The notes below the pieces were generated by a model. It did not search any database and was not told where the DNA came from. It saw only the letters and a program-made list of their open reading frames with translations. Both the position numbers and the translations under genes were made by a program. DNA of 64,000 nt from Mansonella perstans (lineage: Eukaryota > Nematoda > Chromadorea > Rhabditida > Onchocercidae): NCBI GenBank assembly GCA_037074765.1, contig JBAMDO010000081.1, positions 1-64,000 of the forward strand. Direction: 5' to 3'. Of the stretch, positions 49,967 to 62,500 are shown in pieces. How positions within the stretch are numbered: the first letter of the stretch is position 1; every line of letters begins with the position of its first letter.

Positions 49967-49972
49967 AATAAA
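49967..49972 (+). terminator. Polyadenylation signal of the CHCHD2/10 gene
   Basis: AATAAA lies 131 bases after the stop codon, in a good position for 3' end formation. Confidence 0.55.
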
Positions 49973-50414
49973 ATATTACCCGAAAGGGATTTAATTTTTC
50001 TACATATCAAAAAAAAAAAAAAAAAAACAATGCAAGTTTTTACTTAATTTCTGGAAATAATTTTATCCAAACAGCATAAAATTGCATACAAATGAACACA
50101 TCTCATATTTTAAAATTGTCAAGTATTCTGATAGTAAAAACAAAATTAGTCTACATTTAAAAAAACGTCTGTCATTTTCCTTGGTTAGTTATGGATATGG
50201 AACCTTTACAACATCTTAACTTCGAAATTATAGTCATAACTAACTCTCCAATTTGGAAGTCACTTTAAGGAATTGCAAAAAATCTGAGCGAGAAATAAAG
50301 TACGATGTGTATCATTAGCATTGTAAAATCCATATACAAATTTTGGTGAAAGAATATTTTCATATATCATTTAAATCGTGCAACTGGTTATTAAACCATA
50401 AATAGGATTCTCTC

Positions 50415-50620
50415 CATAAAAATAAGAGTGTAATCAAGATTATTTAATTACCCTTGAAAATAAGAGTGTAATCAAGATTATTTAATTACTCTTGAAAATA
50501 AGAGTTCTAATCAAGATTATTTAATTACCCTTGAAAATAAGAGTGTAATTAAGATCAATTAAATCATATATTATCCATGAAAATAAGGATGTAATTAAGA
50601 TTAATTAAATTATATTAATT
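50415..50620. repeat. 38-bp tandem repeat, about five copies
   Basis: A unit containing AAAATAAGAGTGTAATCAAG and a TTATTTAATTACCC block recurs near 50421, 50459, 50497 and 50536 (period 38-39). A more diverged copy lies near 50582 and the flanks fade out. Confidence 0.92.
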
Positions 50621-50894
50621 CCACAGCATATTTATATCACCTCTTTCGTTACCATAGTGTATAATACATGTAAAAAGTTAGTCTCATAATCTTTTGAAGT
50701 TTTCTACAATAAATACGAATCTCTCGTGGGAGCTATTTTTTTTCTAGAAAAAGCAAATAGAAAATGTAGCTAGTCCAGTTCATTTTTCCATTAGCATTTT
50801 AAAAATTGATGATAATTGTGGGATTTTTCAACAACAAGTTTTGTAAGCCATAAATTTCTCTGCTATTAGCGCTACTTCTTATGCACCCGATACC

Positions 50895-51005
50895 ACACAC
50901 ACACACACATAGACAGACACACACACACACATAGACAGACACACACACACATAGACAGACACACACACACATAGACAGACACACACACACACATATATAT
51001 ATATG
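50895..51005. repeat. Compound AC / AGACAG microsatellite with AT tail
   Basis: (AC)n blocks separated by ATAGACAGAC occur four times, ending in a short (AT)n run. The Cys/Val-rich minus-strand open frame here is an artefact. Confidence 0.92.
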
Positions 51006-51608
51006 TTCTACAACAAAGACAACAACTATTCATTTGATTGATTTTCTTCTTTAGCTATTTTAATTAAAATTTTTTGCTACTTTTTTTTAGTTATCTCATA
51101 AAACTTGATCCATAAGGATAAAGTAATATCATTATAACTTTTCATTAATAGGAAATATTATTTTATCAAACAATATAGCTATATTAGACTCTTTCCTTTT
51201 TTTTTTTATTCTATACTACTTAATAATTTCAATAAAAAAATTTTAATTCTATGATTACTAAGAAAAATTAAGAAACTCAACAATTATAACTTTGTTAGCT
51301 TTCTTTCAGAAAAGTTCAAAAGTTGATTTCGCTTGTATTAATACTTTTCACGTAATTTAAACTTGTCTTATTGGCATTTTCTTTATTCTCGTTATATACG
51401 TACGTAATTTATACGCGTAAATTATGCCAATTTTTATCTGAAATATAGCGATTATATCAAAAAAAATCTGTTTGTCATACCTTAATTCTTTATCCTTAAA
51501 TGCATTTGCATTAATTGTAAATTGTACTAATTTCTCGTCAGTAAGGCATTTTTGTTGATTACTTTTTCAGTATGAAATTTATATTTTCAATTTCATATAT
51601 TTTAGTTC

Positions 51609-53911
51609 ATGATGACACGTTCACTGCATTATGTATTCAGAATTGCTAATCGAAGAATAAGTCGTGATTTTTACGTCAATATTTTGAAAATGAAGGTATC
51701 AATAATTCATTTCATAATTAATTAAATTTAGTGATAGCTTAAGCAAATTTATTTACAAATACTGCTTTCTCTTACCTTTAGCACTTTCTTCATCTTGATT
51801 TATGATCTTCATTTTGTTTTATTTTTCACAAATATTTGATTCTCATATGACTCCTAGGTGGTTTTTTGATGAGCTAATCCAATTAAAATGCTAATCCTTG
51901 GTACTTTTCACTATTATTAGAAAAACAAAAGTATTTAAGGTTCTACGACATGAAGAATTTGAGGAAGGTTGTAAAGCTTCATGTAATGGGTTCGTTTTTG
52001 TTTTTTCTATCATCTTTTCAATTTCGAATTTTAAATTTATAATTCATAGTTGTTGATTGTTTTTTCTATCAACTTCTTCCTTTTCATTCTCTTCATTTTC
52101 ATGTTCAAATTCATGTATTCTGTAAAATTATGAATTCATTGCTTTTTGCAGACCATATGACGGTAAATGGAGTAAAACTATGATCGGTTATGGAAGTGAA
52201 GATGATCATTTTGTACTGGAATTGACATATAACTATCCAATCAGTTCTTATAAATTGGGTAATGATTTTGGAGTAAGTTGTTATATTTTACTTGAATATA
52301 TTTTCCAACTTTTGCTTTTCTTTGTCCGATAGCTTACTTAGTTTACTGAATTTATAATGTGTAATCTGGTTCAGTTGACGTATTTAGATTTTAAGTTAAG
52401 ATTATGAGAATTCTGTCGTAAGTTTAAATAGTTCAGTTTTATTGTTATGGTTTTTATTGCATCATATTGTTACTTTTTTATTTTTGGAATATTTTCAGGG
52501 TATTTGCATTCGATCAACTGACGTGTTTGAAAGCTGCAAAAATCACGAGAAGGCTGTCATTATGTCCAGTGGGAATGTGGAAATTGAGGATCCTGATGGG
52601 CATAAATTTTACATATCACCGCACGATCCTGAATCGGTTGACGTAGATTCAATTTATAAAGTGAAATTAAACACACCTGACCTAAAGAAAACTCTGGGTT
52701 TGCTGCCTTTTTTCAGAGCATTAACATATTCCACTCAAATGCTGTGCATTCATTTGATGATTTTATAGTTCATCAACTACTTAATAGTTAGTGACTAGTT
52801 TTCGAATATGAATTATACTGATTTTCGATAATTGCTCAATCTTGTTTTAATCAAGTGCATTCATATATTATCAATAGAGACAGTTTAAATGCATTCTTAT
52901 ATTATTAACAAAAATAGCTTATTATGAATGAGCTGTTCAGATAAATTTCTGAAAACATTTTAATTTTCATTCCCTCTTGTTTTCATTTGCCTTTTCTGCT
53001 TGCTTGTTTAGCTTGTATAAATTTTATAGATTACTGGACTAAATCACTGAATTTCATTAAGACTAGACAAAACGAAAACTGTTTCATTTTATCAACTGGT
53101 GAAAAAAAAAAGGTTTTATTTATTTGTTTTTGCTACAATTATCGTAATTGTCATTTCGTTATTTATTAAAAATAATACAAATTTATTGAAAGATCAGAAA
53201 AATCGATGTTTTTCTTATGTTACAATCCCCATTTTTTCTTAATCGCTGTAATTAGTTCGAGTTGGAATGGAACTTCATTAATGCTAGAATTGATCGCTGT
53301 ACTGGTTTTGGTAGGATAGCTTTTGCTGTTCCGGTGAAGGAGGTAAGTCATCTATGAATTTAAGTCTTTTTTACCAGGTCTTCTAGTCCTGCAGTTCTTT
53401 CATCACAGTATATTTCCATTAAAAAGAAACAGTTACAGTTTCAGTTCTAATTAGTTCAAGAAATTGCTCTCGATTAAGTCAATTACTTTTTAACTTTCAG
53501 TTGGAACCAATACAAAAGAAGATGGAGGAAACGAAGCAAAAAATTTTAACTCCTCTAGTAAGGTTAGATACTCCCGGTAATGTAGCTGTTCAAGTTGTCA
53601 TTCTCGCTGACCCCGTAAGTGATGATTTCTAATATCAACTTATTTTCAAGCTTATATCATAAATTAAATTTTTAACCCATATACTTTAAACATTTTATTG
53701 GTTTTTTTCTATAAAATTTTTTCTGTAAAAAAATTTCTATAAAAGTTTTTTCTATTCTTTCTTTTTTGCCTTGGAGAACGATCATGAGATATGTTTTGTT
53801 GGCGATGAAGCTTTCCGAGAATTATCACGCATTGATCTAGATGCAGATATGAAACTGCTAAAGGCGATCGACGATGACAAAAGTGAAAAATACAAATTAC
53901 CCAGCTGGTAA
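51609..53911 (+). CDS. GLOD4: Glyoxalase-domain protein 4 (GLOD4)
   Basis: Eight exons join in phase: 51609-51695, 51940-51989, 52152-52272, 52499-52697, 53030-53112, 53256-53342, 53501-53614, 53777-53911 (291 aa; human is about 298). Collinear matches to GLOD4 run from end to end: [42 protein letters not shown]-type sequence with [63 protein letters not shown] and [16 protein letters not shown]. It has two VOC (glyoxalase-fold) halves; the catalytic role in animals is unsettled and mitochondrial location is reported. Two adjacent ATGs (51609, 51612) are in frame. An acceptor three bases upstream suggests trans-splicing. AATAAA at 54090 leaves a 3' untranslated region that includes a 21-bp tandem repeat. 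Confidence 0.96.
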
Positions 53912-53919
53912 TGATTTTT

Positions 53920-54067
53920 GCCAACTTCCTTAACTATATTGTTCAACTTCCTTAACTATATTGTCCAACTTGCTTAACTGTGTCGTCCAACTTGCTTAAC
54001 TATGTTGTCCAACTTCCTTAATTATATTGTCCAACTTGCTTAACCATCTTGTCCAACTTCCTTAACC
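53920..54067. repeat. 21-bp tandem repeat in the GLOD4 3' region
   Basis: CCAACTTCCTTAACTATATTG-type units repeat about seven times, starting some ten bases after the GLOD4 stop. Variants replace CTTCC with CTTGC and TATATTG with TGTGTCG. Confidence 0.92.
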
Positions 54068-54089
54068 TTAACTATATGTTTTTTTTTCG

Positions 54090-54095
54090 AATAAA
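54090..54095 (+). terminator. Polyadenylation signal of GLOD4
   Basis: First AATAAA after the GLOD4 stop, about 180 bases downstream and directly beyond the 21-bp array. Confidence 0.45.
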
Positions 54096-56460
54096 TGTTT
54101 AAGCAGCAATATTGTCAAAGAATCCATGGTTTTGCAATAATTTTCTCTCCAAGAGAATTAGAACTGCTGAATTGCTCAACAAAAAATTTATCTATTTCAA
54201 ATAGATGACGACAACTCAAACTTCAAAAAAAAGAGAAGTGATTTAATTGCAAATATAAGATGAAGCATGCAAGATGATTTAGTCTAGATGAATTCGCTGT
54301 AAATCAGGAAGGGTTTTAAAAGTCATGCTGCTGTGGATATGTTTTATTTGGAATTGATGTTTTTGCAAGTTTTATTGTTTGTTTTGTTTATTTTGAAGAG
54401 AGCTAGCGTTAATATCTTAAGCAATCGTAAGGATAAATTTGTTATTCTGAACTCTACAAACCCCTGTGCACAAGTAGTTGACTTTCAGTTAATTTTTCTG
54501 CAAAGTTCTTATTAATATTACTACTGATTAGAAGAAATTAAAAAATGCGGAAATAGGGAGAAGGAATTTCTTCCTTAAATTGGTATATGTGCAGAATGAG
54601 ATGCCTGCTTGAAGTAATAAAAAGCTCTGATTACCCAAAAGTCTGATGAAACGATATAGAAAAACATTACAATGTATTGGGGAAGCTTTTTTTCAGCCAT
54701 CATTGTGTTTCTTTCAACAATAAGCATTTAAAGTGAAGGATTAAATAAAGAAATCATCTGTAGTCATCTTACCGTAGCCTTTCTGCAGCGAAAATTTGCA
54801 TTAAAACGATTGAAGATTTTATGATCAAAATAAATGTGCCGACATCTTTATATACAGTAAACAGTTCTGAACCTCATTACAACATCTGATCATAAAAAAG
54901 CATTTCTGGCAAATGTGAACTTGAAAACTCATTGAATCATATGAATCTATCCTAACTTCATGAAACAGTAAATCTTCGAATACGTTTAAAACAAATTAAT
55001 TAAACATCAAATTAATTGCTGATTAAAATTGCAGATAAAATAAAAATCAAAAGCTAACATTTACCGAATTCTTACGTATATATATATATATATATATATT
55101 CCATTAATATTTCAAAAGGAAATTAAATTCAAGATCTATTTATCACAGTAACAAATAAAAATGAACATTAAAAATATGTATAACATTTAACAAGAAATGT
55201 CACTGATACACAACTCCCCTGACTGAACCAAAGTACAAAGTTTTTTGTTTGCTTTCATTCAAATATTTCAAAGCTTAGAAAAGTATTGTGATAACATTAT
55301 CAAAAATTAACAGTATGAGCTTCTTTAAAGGAGTAAATAAAATTAAGTATGAGCTTCTTTATTTGAGTAAATAAATTATGCAAATATAATTAGTTCAAAT
55401 CTCCGTTTTGTAAATTAATAAAATCTGCATTTCATTAATCTCTAAAATCATCTGAATAAGGCGAAATGAAAATGATACTTTCTGATTGCACTTTAAACAA
55501 TAATCATATCAGGCTCTCACTAAAATTTTCCATATTTTTGCTGGAATATTAAGATTTCACTCAGCATTGTGCCTGCATAGTTCTTTTAATATTAAATTTG
55601 AAAATTATTCAAGCAAAGTGCTCAAAACAATGAAATTTTCTGGAAATCCACAAAAACAATGTTTTTCTGTTAAATTTTTCGAATTTATGATGCGAATTGT
55701 TCAATATTATTTAGTACAATTTCTCTTATGCTTCTATAAAACCAAATAAGATGCTCGTATACAGTTAGCTAATGATTGTGATTCATTGGCGACATTAAGA
55801 CTATTGTCTAATTTTCTTCTGACTTTGAAATTTTTTTTATCGTAGTTTCGAAGAAGATGAAAATATTAATGGCAGATTTTCGAAGCGCTCTATGAACAAA
55901 TAATATAATGAAGATAACAGAATTCAAGAATTCAAGAATAAAAATGAAATAATTATTTTAGAATTAGTTTTTACAGCTGGCGTTATTTCCCATCTCTATT
56001 CATACATCCATTTTTTTTTACATGATGACACGGAACTAACACCCTAAAAATTACAGGAAAAGTCTAATGAATGCCAAAATTTTACAATAAAGTCAATTTT
56101 CGATTTGTTTTCTTAAACTTTTAGAATGTCAAAAGATTTTAAATAATCTAATATTCTTCACAAAAAAAAGAAAGAAAAGAACTATTTGACTGTACTCTCA
56201 CTGAATTAAGATTCCAGGCCTCGATCTACGCGCAATATATTGAATTATTTGCCATATTGCACTAAAGCTAGCACTTACGGCTAATTTACAATGTAGAACG
56301 GCGTCTCTCACTTTTTTTTTTGTCAGTTTGATGCTAACTTTTCAATTTTCAATCCAAAAACTATTTAACAACATGTTGTACTGAATATTTTCAGCAATAT
56401 TTCATTGTTGGAAATAGTTTGGTCAGTTTATGACTTACTGAAAATGATGGAAGTAATACG

Positions 56461-59400
56461 TTAAAGTTCCTGATGTCCATACTTATCCACCGGCCACATA
56501 CATTCACATGAACTTGGCACATTTGGAATTGTATATGGATGCCAACTATGGGAGCCTATTCGGCGACGCGAAAAATGCTGGTCCTTATAGTTCTGCACAC
56601 AGCGTAACATACCATGCACGCACGTCTGCAAATTTAACTCTTTTAAATTGGAAGCATTTACTTTTCAGTCAACGGTGATCAATTAATATAGAAAGAAGTA
56701 TGCTAGATCATTTTTTTCATGTTGCTTGCATTTTTTGTTAACATCGCGAAGTTTTTTAATTGCACTTTTTTAATTTCGAAATTTATACATTATACATTTT
56801 TCTGCAGAATTTTTTTAATAAAATCAAAATTGTTCAGCAGTTGAACCTTTTTTTGGATTTTGAAAAATTTGATTTCTCATTGAAAACTGACACCAAAGAT
56901 TAATCAAAAAAAGATTTCGGATATTTTAAGAATTTACAGTCAATTTGATAACCTGTTACCTTCAGCTAGGTTGTGCTTAAGTTAAAACTTTTGCTCACAA
57001 TACACCCTTAGAATTCCACTGCAGGAACCATAGAAAAGTTATTTCCTATATTATTTATTGAAACTGCTTTCAAATATATATTGCAAAAATGCACTTTTAA
57101 TTGAAATTTTCTCAATTTCGATTTTTACAGCGGCAGTTTATAATTGTTGCACCTTTACTCGTTCAATAATTTAGTATCGATGCATTGAAACAAAAAACTT
57201 CATCTCCATGTATACAATATTTTTAACATCGTACTTGCTTGATCTCATAGAATTAAATATCCTAGGAACATATCAATTTAAAAAAATTTTTTTTTGAAAT
57301 ATGATACTTGTCGCCTAATAGGTACGCGTCCTTGTTGTTGTTCGTAATCAGCGATACTTTTGCAGCGTATTTCGACAAAAAATGGCGGATCATATTCCTC
57401 AGTTGGGGTGTTCATATGGACAGTGTTACGGTCGCTTTCACATAATGGCTCGTTTCTCTCCCGTTTTGATTTGAGATCCTAAAAAATATTTGTAGAATTT
57501 CATATGAATTGAAAAGTTTTGCAGATATGTATGATTTAAAAAATATATATTCTGACCTTCAGATGTTACAATTTTAGTAATATGTCAAATTTTGAAATGT
57601 AATATTTACCAGAATGCTTTCGACTTCTTTCACAACTTTGCTCAAATGTAATATACAGGTTTTTGTTTCCGATTTTTTTCTGAATCGAAAATGCTACATT
57701 TCTATATGTAAAATCAAATATGAAAAATTCTGCGAGCTTTATTATTTGGGAATATCAACTTTTGTTTTAATATAAAAAACTTTTTAGTTAACATTCATTT
57801 CATAAATTTTAACCAACTGGCTTAAAAAAATATGCAACGTCAATTTGACAGGAAATTACGTGAGCAAAACAATGATAGATTGCGAAAATTCCTTTAAAAA
57901 TATTCCAACTTAAGCTACCTATTCGCTTAATTAAAATTAAATAACTGTTATTCTCGTAGATAATGAAAATGAGCTGAGTTCTCAGGATTCATCCACCTAA
58001 GAGTAATTTATCAAGGTCCCTTTTTGCACTCCTTACACAAATCACGACGAAAAATCAAGTTCGATTTCATTGCTGGATGAAAAATTATTCAAAAATTGAA
58101 TTGGTAATGTAAAAACATATTTCGATAAATAAAAATGTTCTTTTTTTACTATTGATTTCTTTCAGGAACCACGAAACATACAATAGCTCATTTTTCAATT
58201 GAAATAAAATTTTCGAGATACCGCTTCTTTTATAACTTTTTCTTTTCAGCAACAAATTTCTTTTGCATAAAGGTGAGCACTCAATGATGTCATTACCTTT
58301 CGCCATTGTGTCCTCAAAAAATGCGACAGAATTTTCTTCCTTTTTTAGCAATGTTGAAAAGTAAAGATGTGAGAATTTTTCAAAGTTTTCTTTACAAAAA
58401 CAAACAAAAATCGGAGAATCATTCAAACTTTTGACTGATTTGCTCTTCGTTTATGACATCGTTCGATATAATAAAAAATAGGGGCAAATACAATAGGTAC
58501 ATGGATGTGGTCCACAACGCAGCTGGTGCAAATAATAGGTATGGTAAATAGTTTTTGGCTAAGCAGTTTTGCGCTTCTTTTAAGCATGAATAGAAAATTT
58601 CAGTTATTTATTGCTGAGTTTGAAATTTTTAAATTCTAAACTATACTACCCGAGTTGCAGGAACGAAACTGGAGCAATAGAAAAGTTGGTGATAACTTTC
58701 TGAAATAAAGTAAAAATTTAAAACTGTTCAAAATTTTTTCCAGTTAGAATTTCACGGCTAAAAATAATTAGGCGATTCATTTTTAAAACGCGAAAGCCAA
58801 ATATATGAATCGAAATTATTCCGCTTTGGTGTGTTGATTAAAAAGATTATTACTCTGTGGTGAGCTTTCACTTTATTCCTTATTACACCGTTATTGTTGT
58901 TGACATTCAATGGTCTTCGCGAATGGTCAACGAATTTGTCATCGATGATACCATCGGAACGGTGTAACTGTAGTTGCTGCTTCTGTTTTTGCTGCAACAT
59001 TTGCTTGTGTCGTCGTCGTTGCCGTTCTGAATGTCTCAAGCGATTGTACGCAGAAAGCCCTGAATTTTTATAAAACTTTAGTCATATTTCGAAAAAATTT
59101 TAATTATTTTTCATTACTCAGTTATTGTCACAAAGAAAGTTATTGATGAAGAATTGCATTGAATTTAGCTCGACTAAAATCCAAGATTCATTGATTTACT
59201 CTGGCAATAACTACAATCCCAATATGATGACAATGACGCTGACCTAACAATCGTCCCAATGAGTTGAGCAACTTCTTATCTGGTTATGCTAAAAACATTA
59301 CCACTCAAAACTCATTCCCATCGAAGGAAGATACGCTAATTAATATTTCTTTTATACAAGCGACAATCATAACATACCGCTGTAATCATGCGAAGTTCCA

Positions 59401-59537
59401 GCTTTTTGTTCGTCGTTGACAATAACAGGTCTAATAGTGGTATCAGTATTAGTATCAGCAGTATATGAAATGCAATAATGATTATCGATAATAAGAAGCG
59501 AAGTCATTATCGCTGCTAGCCAGGTGCCAGTTTGCAT
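56461..59537 (-). CDS. Secreted proprotein with neurotrophin/Spaetzle-like cystine knot
   Basis: Four exons join in phase: 59537-59378, 59059-58854, 57478-57326 (or to 57308), 56625-56461 (227 or 233 aa). A hydrophobic N-terminus (TWLAAIMTSLLII) fits a signal peptide. A basic, Gln-rich, low-complexity pro-region follows, then a proprotein-convertase-type site KSKR (residues 125-128), and a mature domain of about 100 aa with exactly six cysteines: PLCES, FFVEIRCKS, TCVHG, LRCVQNYKDQ and a final SSCECMW. The order C, C, C, C and C-x-C, with Trp and a short hydrophobic strand before the last pair (SWHPYTIPNVPSSCEC), follows neurotrophins and Spaetzle. IL-17 or another cystine-knot cytokine is the main alternative. 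Neither family has been tested by search. Exon 3 has two usable donors six codons apart. Confidence 0.8.
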
Positions 59538-62500
59538 AAATGAACGTGATGGAGGACATATATCTCAGAGTTTGTTTCTTTATTTTTGTAAATTTCTTTA
59601 TTTCTTCAAACTCCGAAGTTAACGTGATATTATCTATTTCTCCTCTCGTTTACACGTCTATTTTAACTGGACTATCGTTTTGGTCACCACTGTTAATAAG
59701 ACCAGTGGCACAACATATATGGTTATCTTTTTCTTTTTTATTTTTCTTTTGAGGAGAAAGTATTTTGAGGTGCAGCGTGAAGTTGACAGCAACCAAATAC
59801 TGCAGCCTGGAAATACAACTTTCTTAAATATCTTTCAAAATGTTCTAAGAGAAGAACTGAAAAAGATACGATGATGTAAATAACGCCACTGTTGACAAAA
59901 ATTTTTTTAAAAATTGAAGATAAAAAAATGAACACCACTTAAAAAAGAATAAAATTTCAGATAAAAAACATGAGCAAAAAAAGTAGAACTGAGAAATATA
60001 TCAGTTTATCGAAGTTTGAATCGTCAAACATTGTTGCTTGAACTTATTCAGGTACTCAGAATTGGCGATAATGAAGCCTTAACAATGGTTGATATTTAGC
60101 TTTTCAAGTATAGACATGATATCGAAGCAGAAATTTTATCAAAAGAGTTGTTTAATTTTGTTATATTGTAGGTACCATGACATAGTAAGGATTGGTTTAA
60201 TTTTATTCGATTGGATTGGATTAAAAACAGTGATTAATAGCGAAAAGTTAAAATGACCATGATGTAACCAAGAGAAGAGCAAATTTTCGTAAGATGCAGA
60301 GAATACAGACAGAAGTATTCATCAAATCAGTGACCATCAAATAAATAAACCTTTGAAAAACTTGAAAAGGCGCTAATGAAAACTGTTGTAATAAAATGAA
60401 ATATTTAGAAAAAAGGAAAACACTTCAAAAGTTGTCGAAAAAGTATAGAAAAATATGATAAAAATTTTCAAGTTTTTTTAATAGGATTGAGAGCTTACCT
60501 CACTTGTCATTGTCTTCAACGTTGATCACATTCATAAGAAGTATATCATCTGTCTTGCTGGCTACAAGTGAATTTGATAACGTCGAATGCTACTAGTGAG
60601 AACAAAATGATTATTCAACAGCTAGTCATCCAGGAAAATAATGATGGAGGTGGAGACTGCAAAAATGGAAGTAGGTGGCGGAATTAGTCATGCCAGGTAC
60701 AAGGAGAAATACGCTGAAATTTTAAGTCTAATTCTTGGCGCTTAAAAAGTTTCAGAAGTGCATAGCGTGATAGCCTAGAATTTAATTATTGATACTTTCT
60801 TTCCAGCATATTGCTTTTTGAAATTTTCATAAAGCATTTACAAATGATAATATCGGAAACGAATATTTTCAACATGAGATATGTATGATACAAATTTTGA
60901 AAATAATTTATGAGCATTTTCTTTCTGTCTTGAAGAACAACTAGAATGAATCGTGGACAATGTTGAATAAGCACCATTAAAAACATGTTTGAAAAGTGAA
61001 CTATTCAAAATCGTTTTTAAAAATTAATAAAACCAAAAATGGAAGTCAGCCTTTTTTTTTCATTTTTTTCCATGCTGTCAGTTTGGGTAAACTAAATGAT
61101 TAATTTGGATCTGTTTTAAAAATAAATGAAATTTCTTTAATCCAAAGACGTGAAATTTTTTCGCTGCAAAAATGATTACTTGCTATATTGTCTAAAATAT
61201 GCGAAGACCTTCTTGAAAAAATTGTTTAAAATAATTGCTTACTTAATGCCAGTGCTTACTTAATGTACTTTTCTAAAATAATTCTTTGAAAAATTTTCAT
61301 CATTAAAGAAAAAAATTGAGAAAACAAGAAATTCCGTTTCGTCTTTAAAAAAATGGTACATAATGATTTGGACCAAAATACAGAATAATTCATATTCAAA
61401 CCAATACTCGGTCAAAATAAGTCACTATATTGATATTTTTTTTTGTCGTACGCTAACTTTATGAATTACGATTTTTAGTTGAACAACTGTTCATTCTCAA
61501 AAAACTTCTGGTAAGAAACCACAAGGGAATAACTTTATACCTGACTTTATCAAGAATAATTTCAAAATGGTTCAGAATCTTCCAACTATGATAATAACAC
61601 AAGAAGAAGATTTGATTAAATATGAGAACAGCGACAACGATTATGATTATGATGATAGCATTATCTCGATAATAATAATTGCACAAGTAATAGCAATTAT
61701 CGTGATAGTTACTAGTGACGATGACTGCGATAATAATGAGGACAATGATGATAGCGGTGTCGATAATTATGATTGTGATGGGAATGACGATATGGTGATG
61801 TTGAATACTCAGGACAATAAATGATGTCACTGGACACAATATATTTTTTGACATAAATGTTATGAGAAAGTGGTCTTCAAAACTTAACCAAAAGTTTCGG
61901 AAATTCCAAATTAAAAGGAATTCCAAATCCAAATTATGAGTGAACATTTCAAGGCTTCTTTTTTCAGCTGATATATTTCATTTAAGTGCTTCTATTTCTT
62001 GTGAAAAAATAGAAGTGAAGAAAATGGAATGTTTATAAAATTAACTCTGTTTCATGAGCAAAATTTTAAACTGTCTTGAAGGAAATGTTGTAAGATGAAA
62101 TGTATAAAAAAAGGATGAAAGAAAAATAGGTATTTGTTTTGAAAGAAGTTTGAAAGGTTTTGAAAGGTAATCTATTTCAGATTCTACTTTCTCATCCTAT
62201 CAATTCTAATTAGTTAGCTTTTTATATGGATAGCAAAGATAATACTTCGGCAATATTATCGACAGCGAAGTGCAGTACTATAGATTTATTGATATCAGTG
62301 GAAGGGTCATCAAACGTCAAAATTCAGCTCCATAAAGCCTTGAAGTAATTATCAAAATGAACAAATGTCATTTTAATAAGCTGTCATATTTATTCAAGTG
62401 AATTGTATTGATCTACACTAATAATTCGCGACGATTGATCCGAGCTTATTTAAAATATAGCCTTCCTCTATTTTCTACCACATTTTTTTGCATGCTAAAT

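Larger units (their letters stand above)
49837..51608. other. Spacer with 38-bp tandem repeat and microsatellites
   Basis: No gene is seen between the CHCHD2/10 and GLOD4 genes. It contains the 38-bp array (50415-50620), an AC/AGACAG compound microsatellite (50895-51005) and AT-rich sequence. A TATTTTAG acceptor ends at 51605, three bases before the GLOD4 ATG. Confidence 0.6.
53912..56460. other. Convergent spacer between GLOD4 and the cystine-knot gene
   Basis: Apart from the 21-bp array and a (TA)n run at 55077-55100, I see only AT-rich sequence with short chance open frames (for example 55567-55749). It must contain the 3' untranslated regions of both neighbours. Confidence 0.55.

Noticed and set aside
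50799..50990. Cys/Val-rich open frame on the minus strand
   Set aside because: It is a translation of the AC/AGACAG microsatellite.
29091..53911. Six same-strand genes as one operon
   Set aside because: Spacers of 1.3-2.0 kb are much longer than typical nematode operon gaps of about 100-400 bases, and each gene has its own plausible trans-splice or promoter region.
58085..58426. 113-codon open frame on the minus strand in the cystine-knot gene's intron
   Set aside because: Splice sites do not fit the flanking exon phases, and exons 2 and 3 join cleanly without it. Lys/Phe-rich composition suggests chance.
61459..61947. 162-codon Ile-rich open frame on the minus strand
   Set aside because: It is produced by the GAT/ATA low-complexity tract; no gene-like structure.
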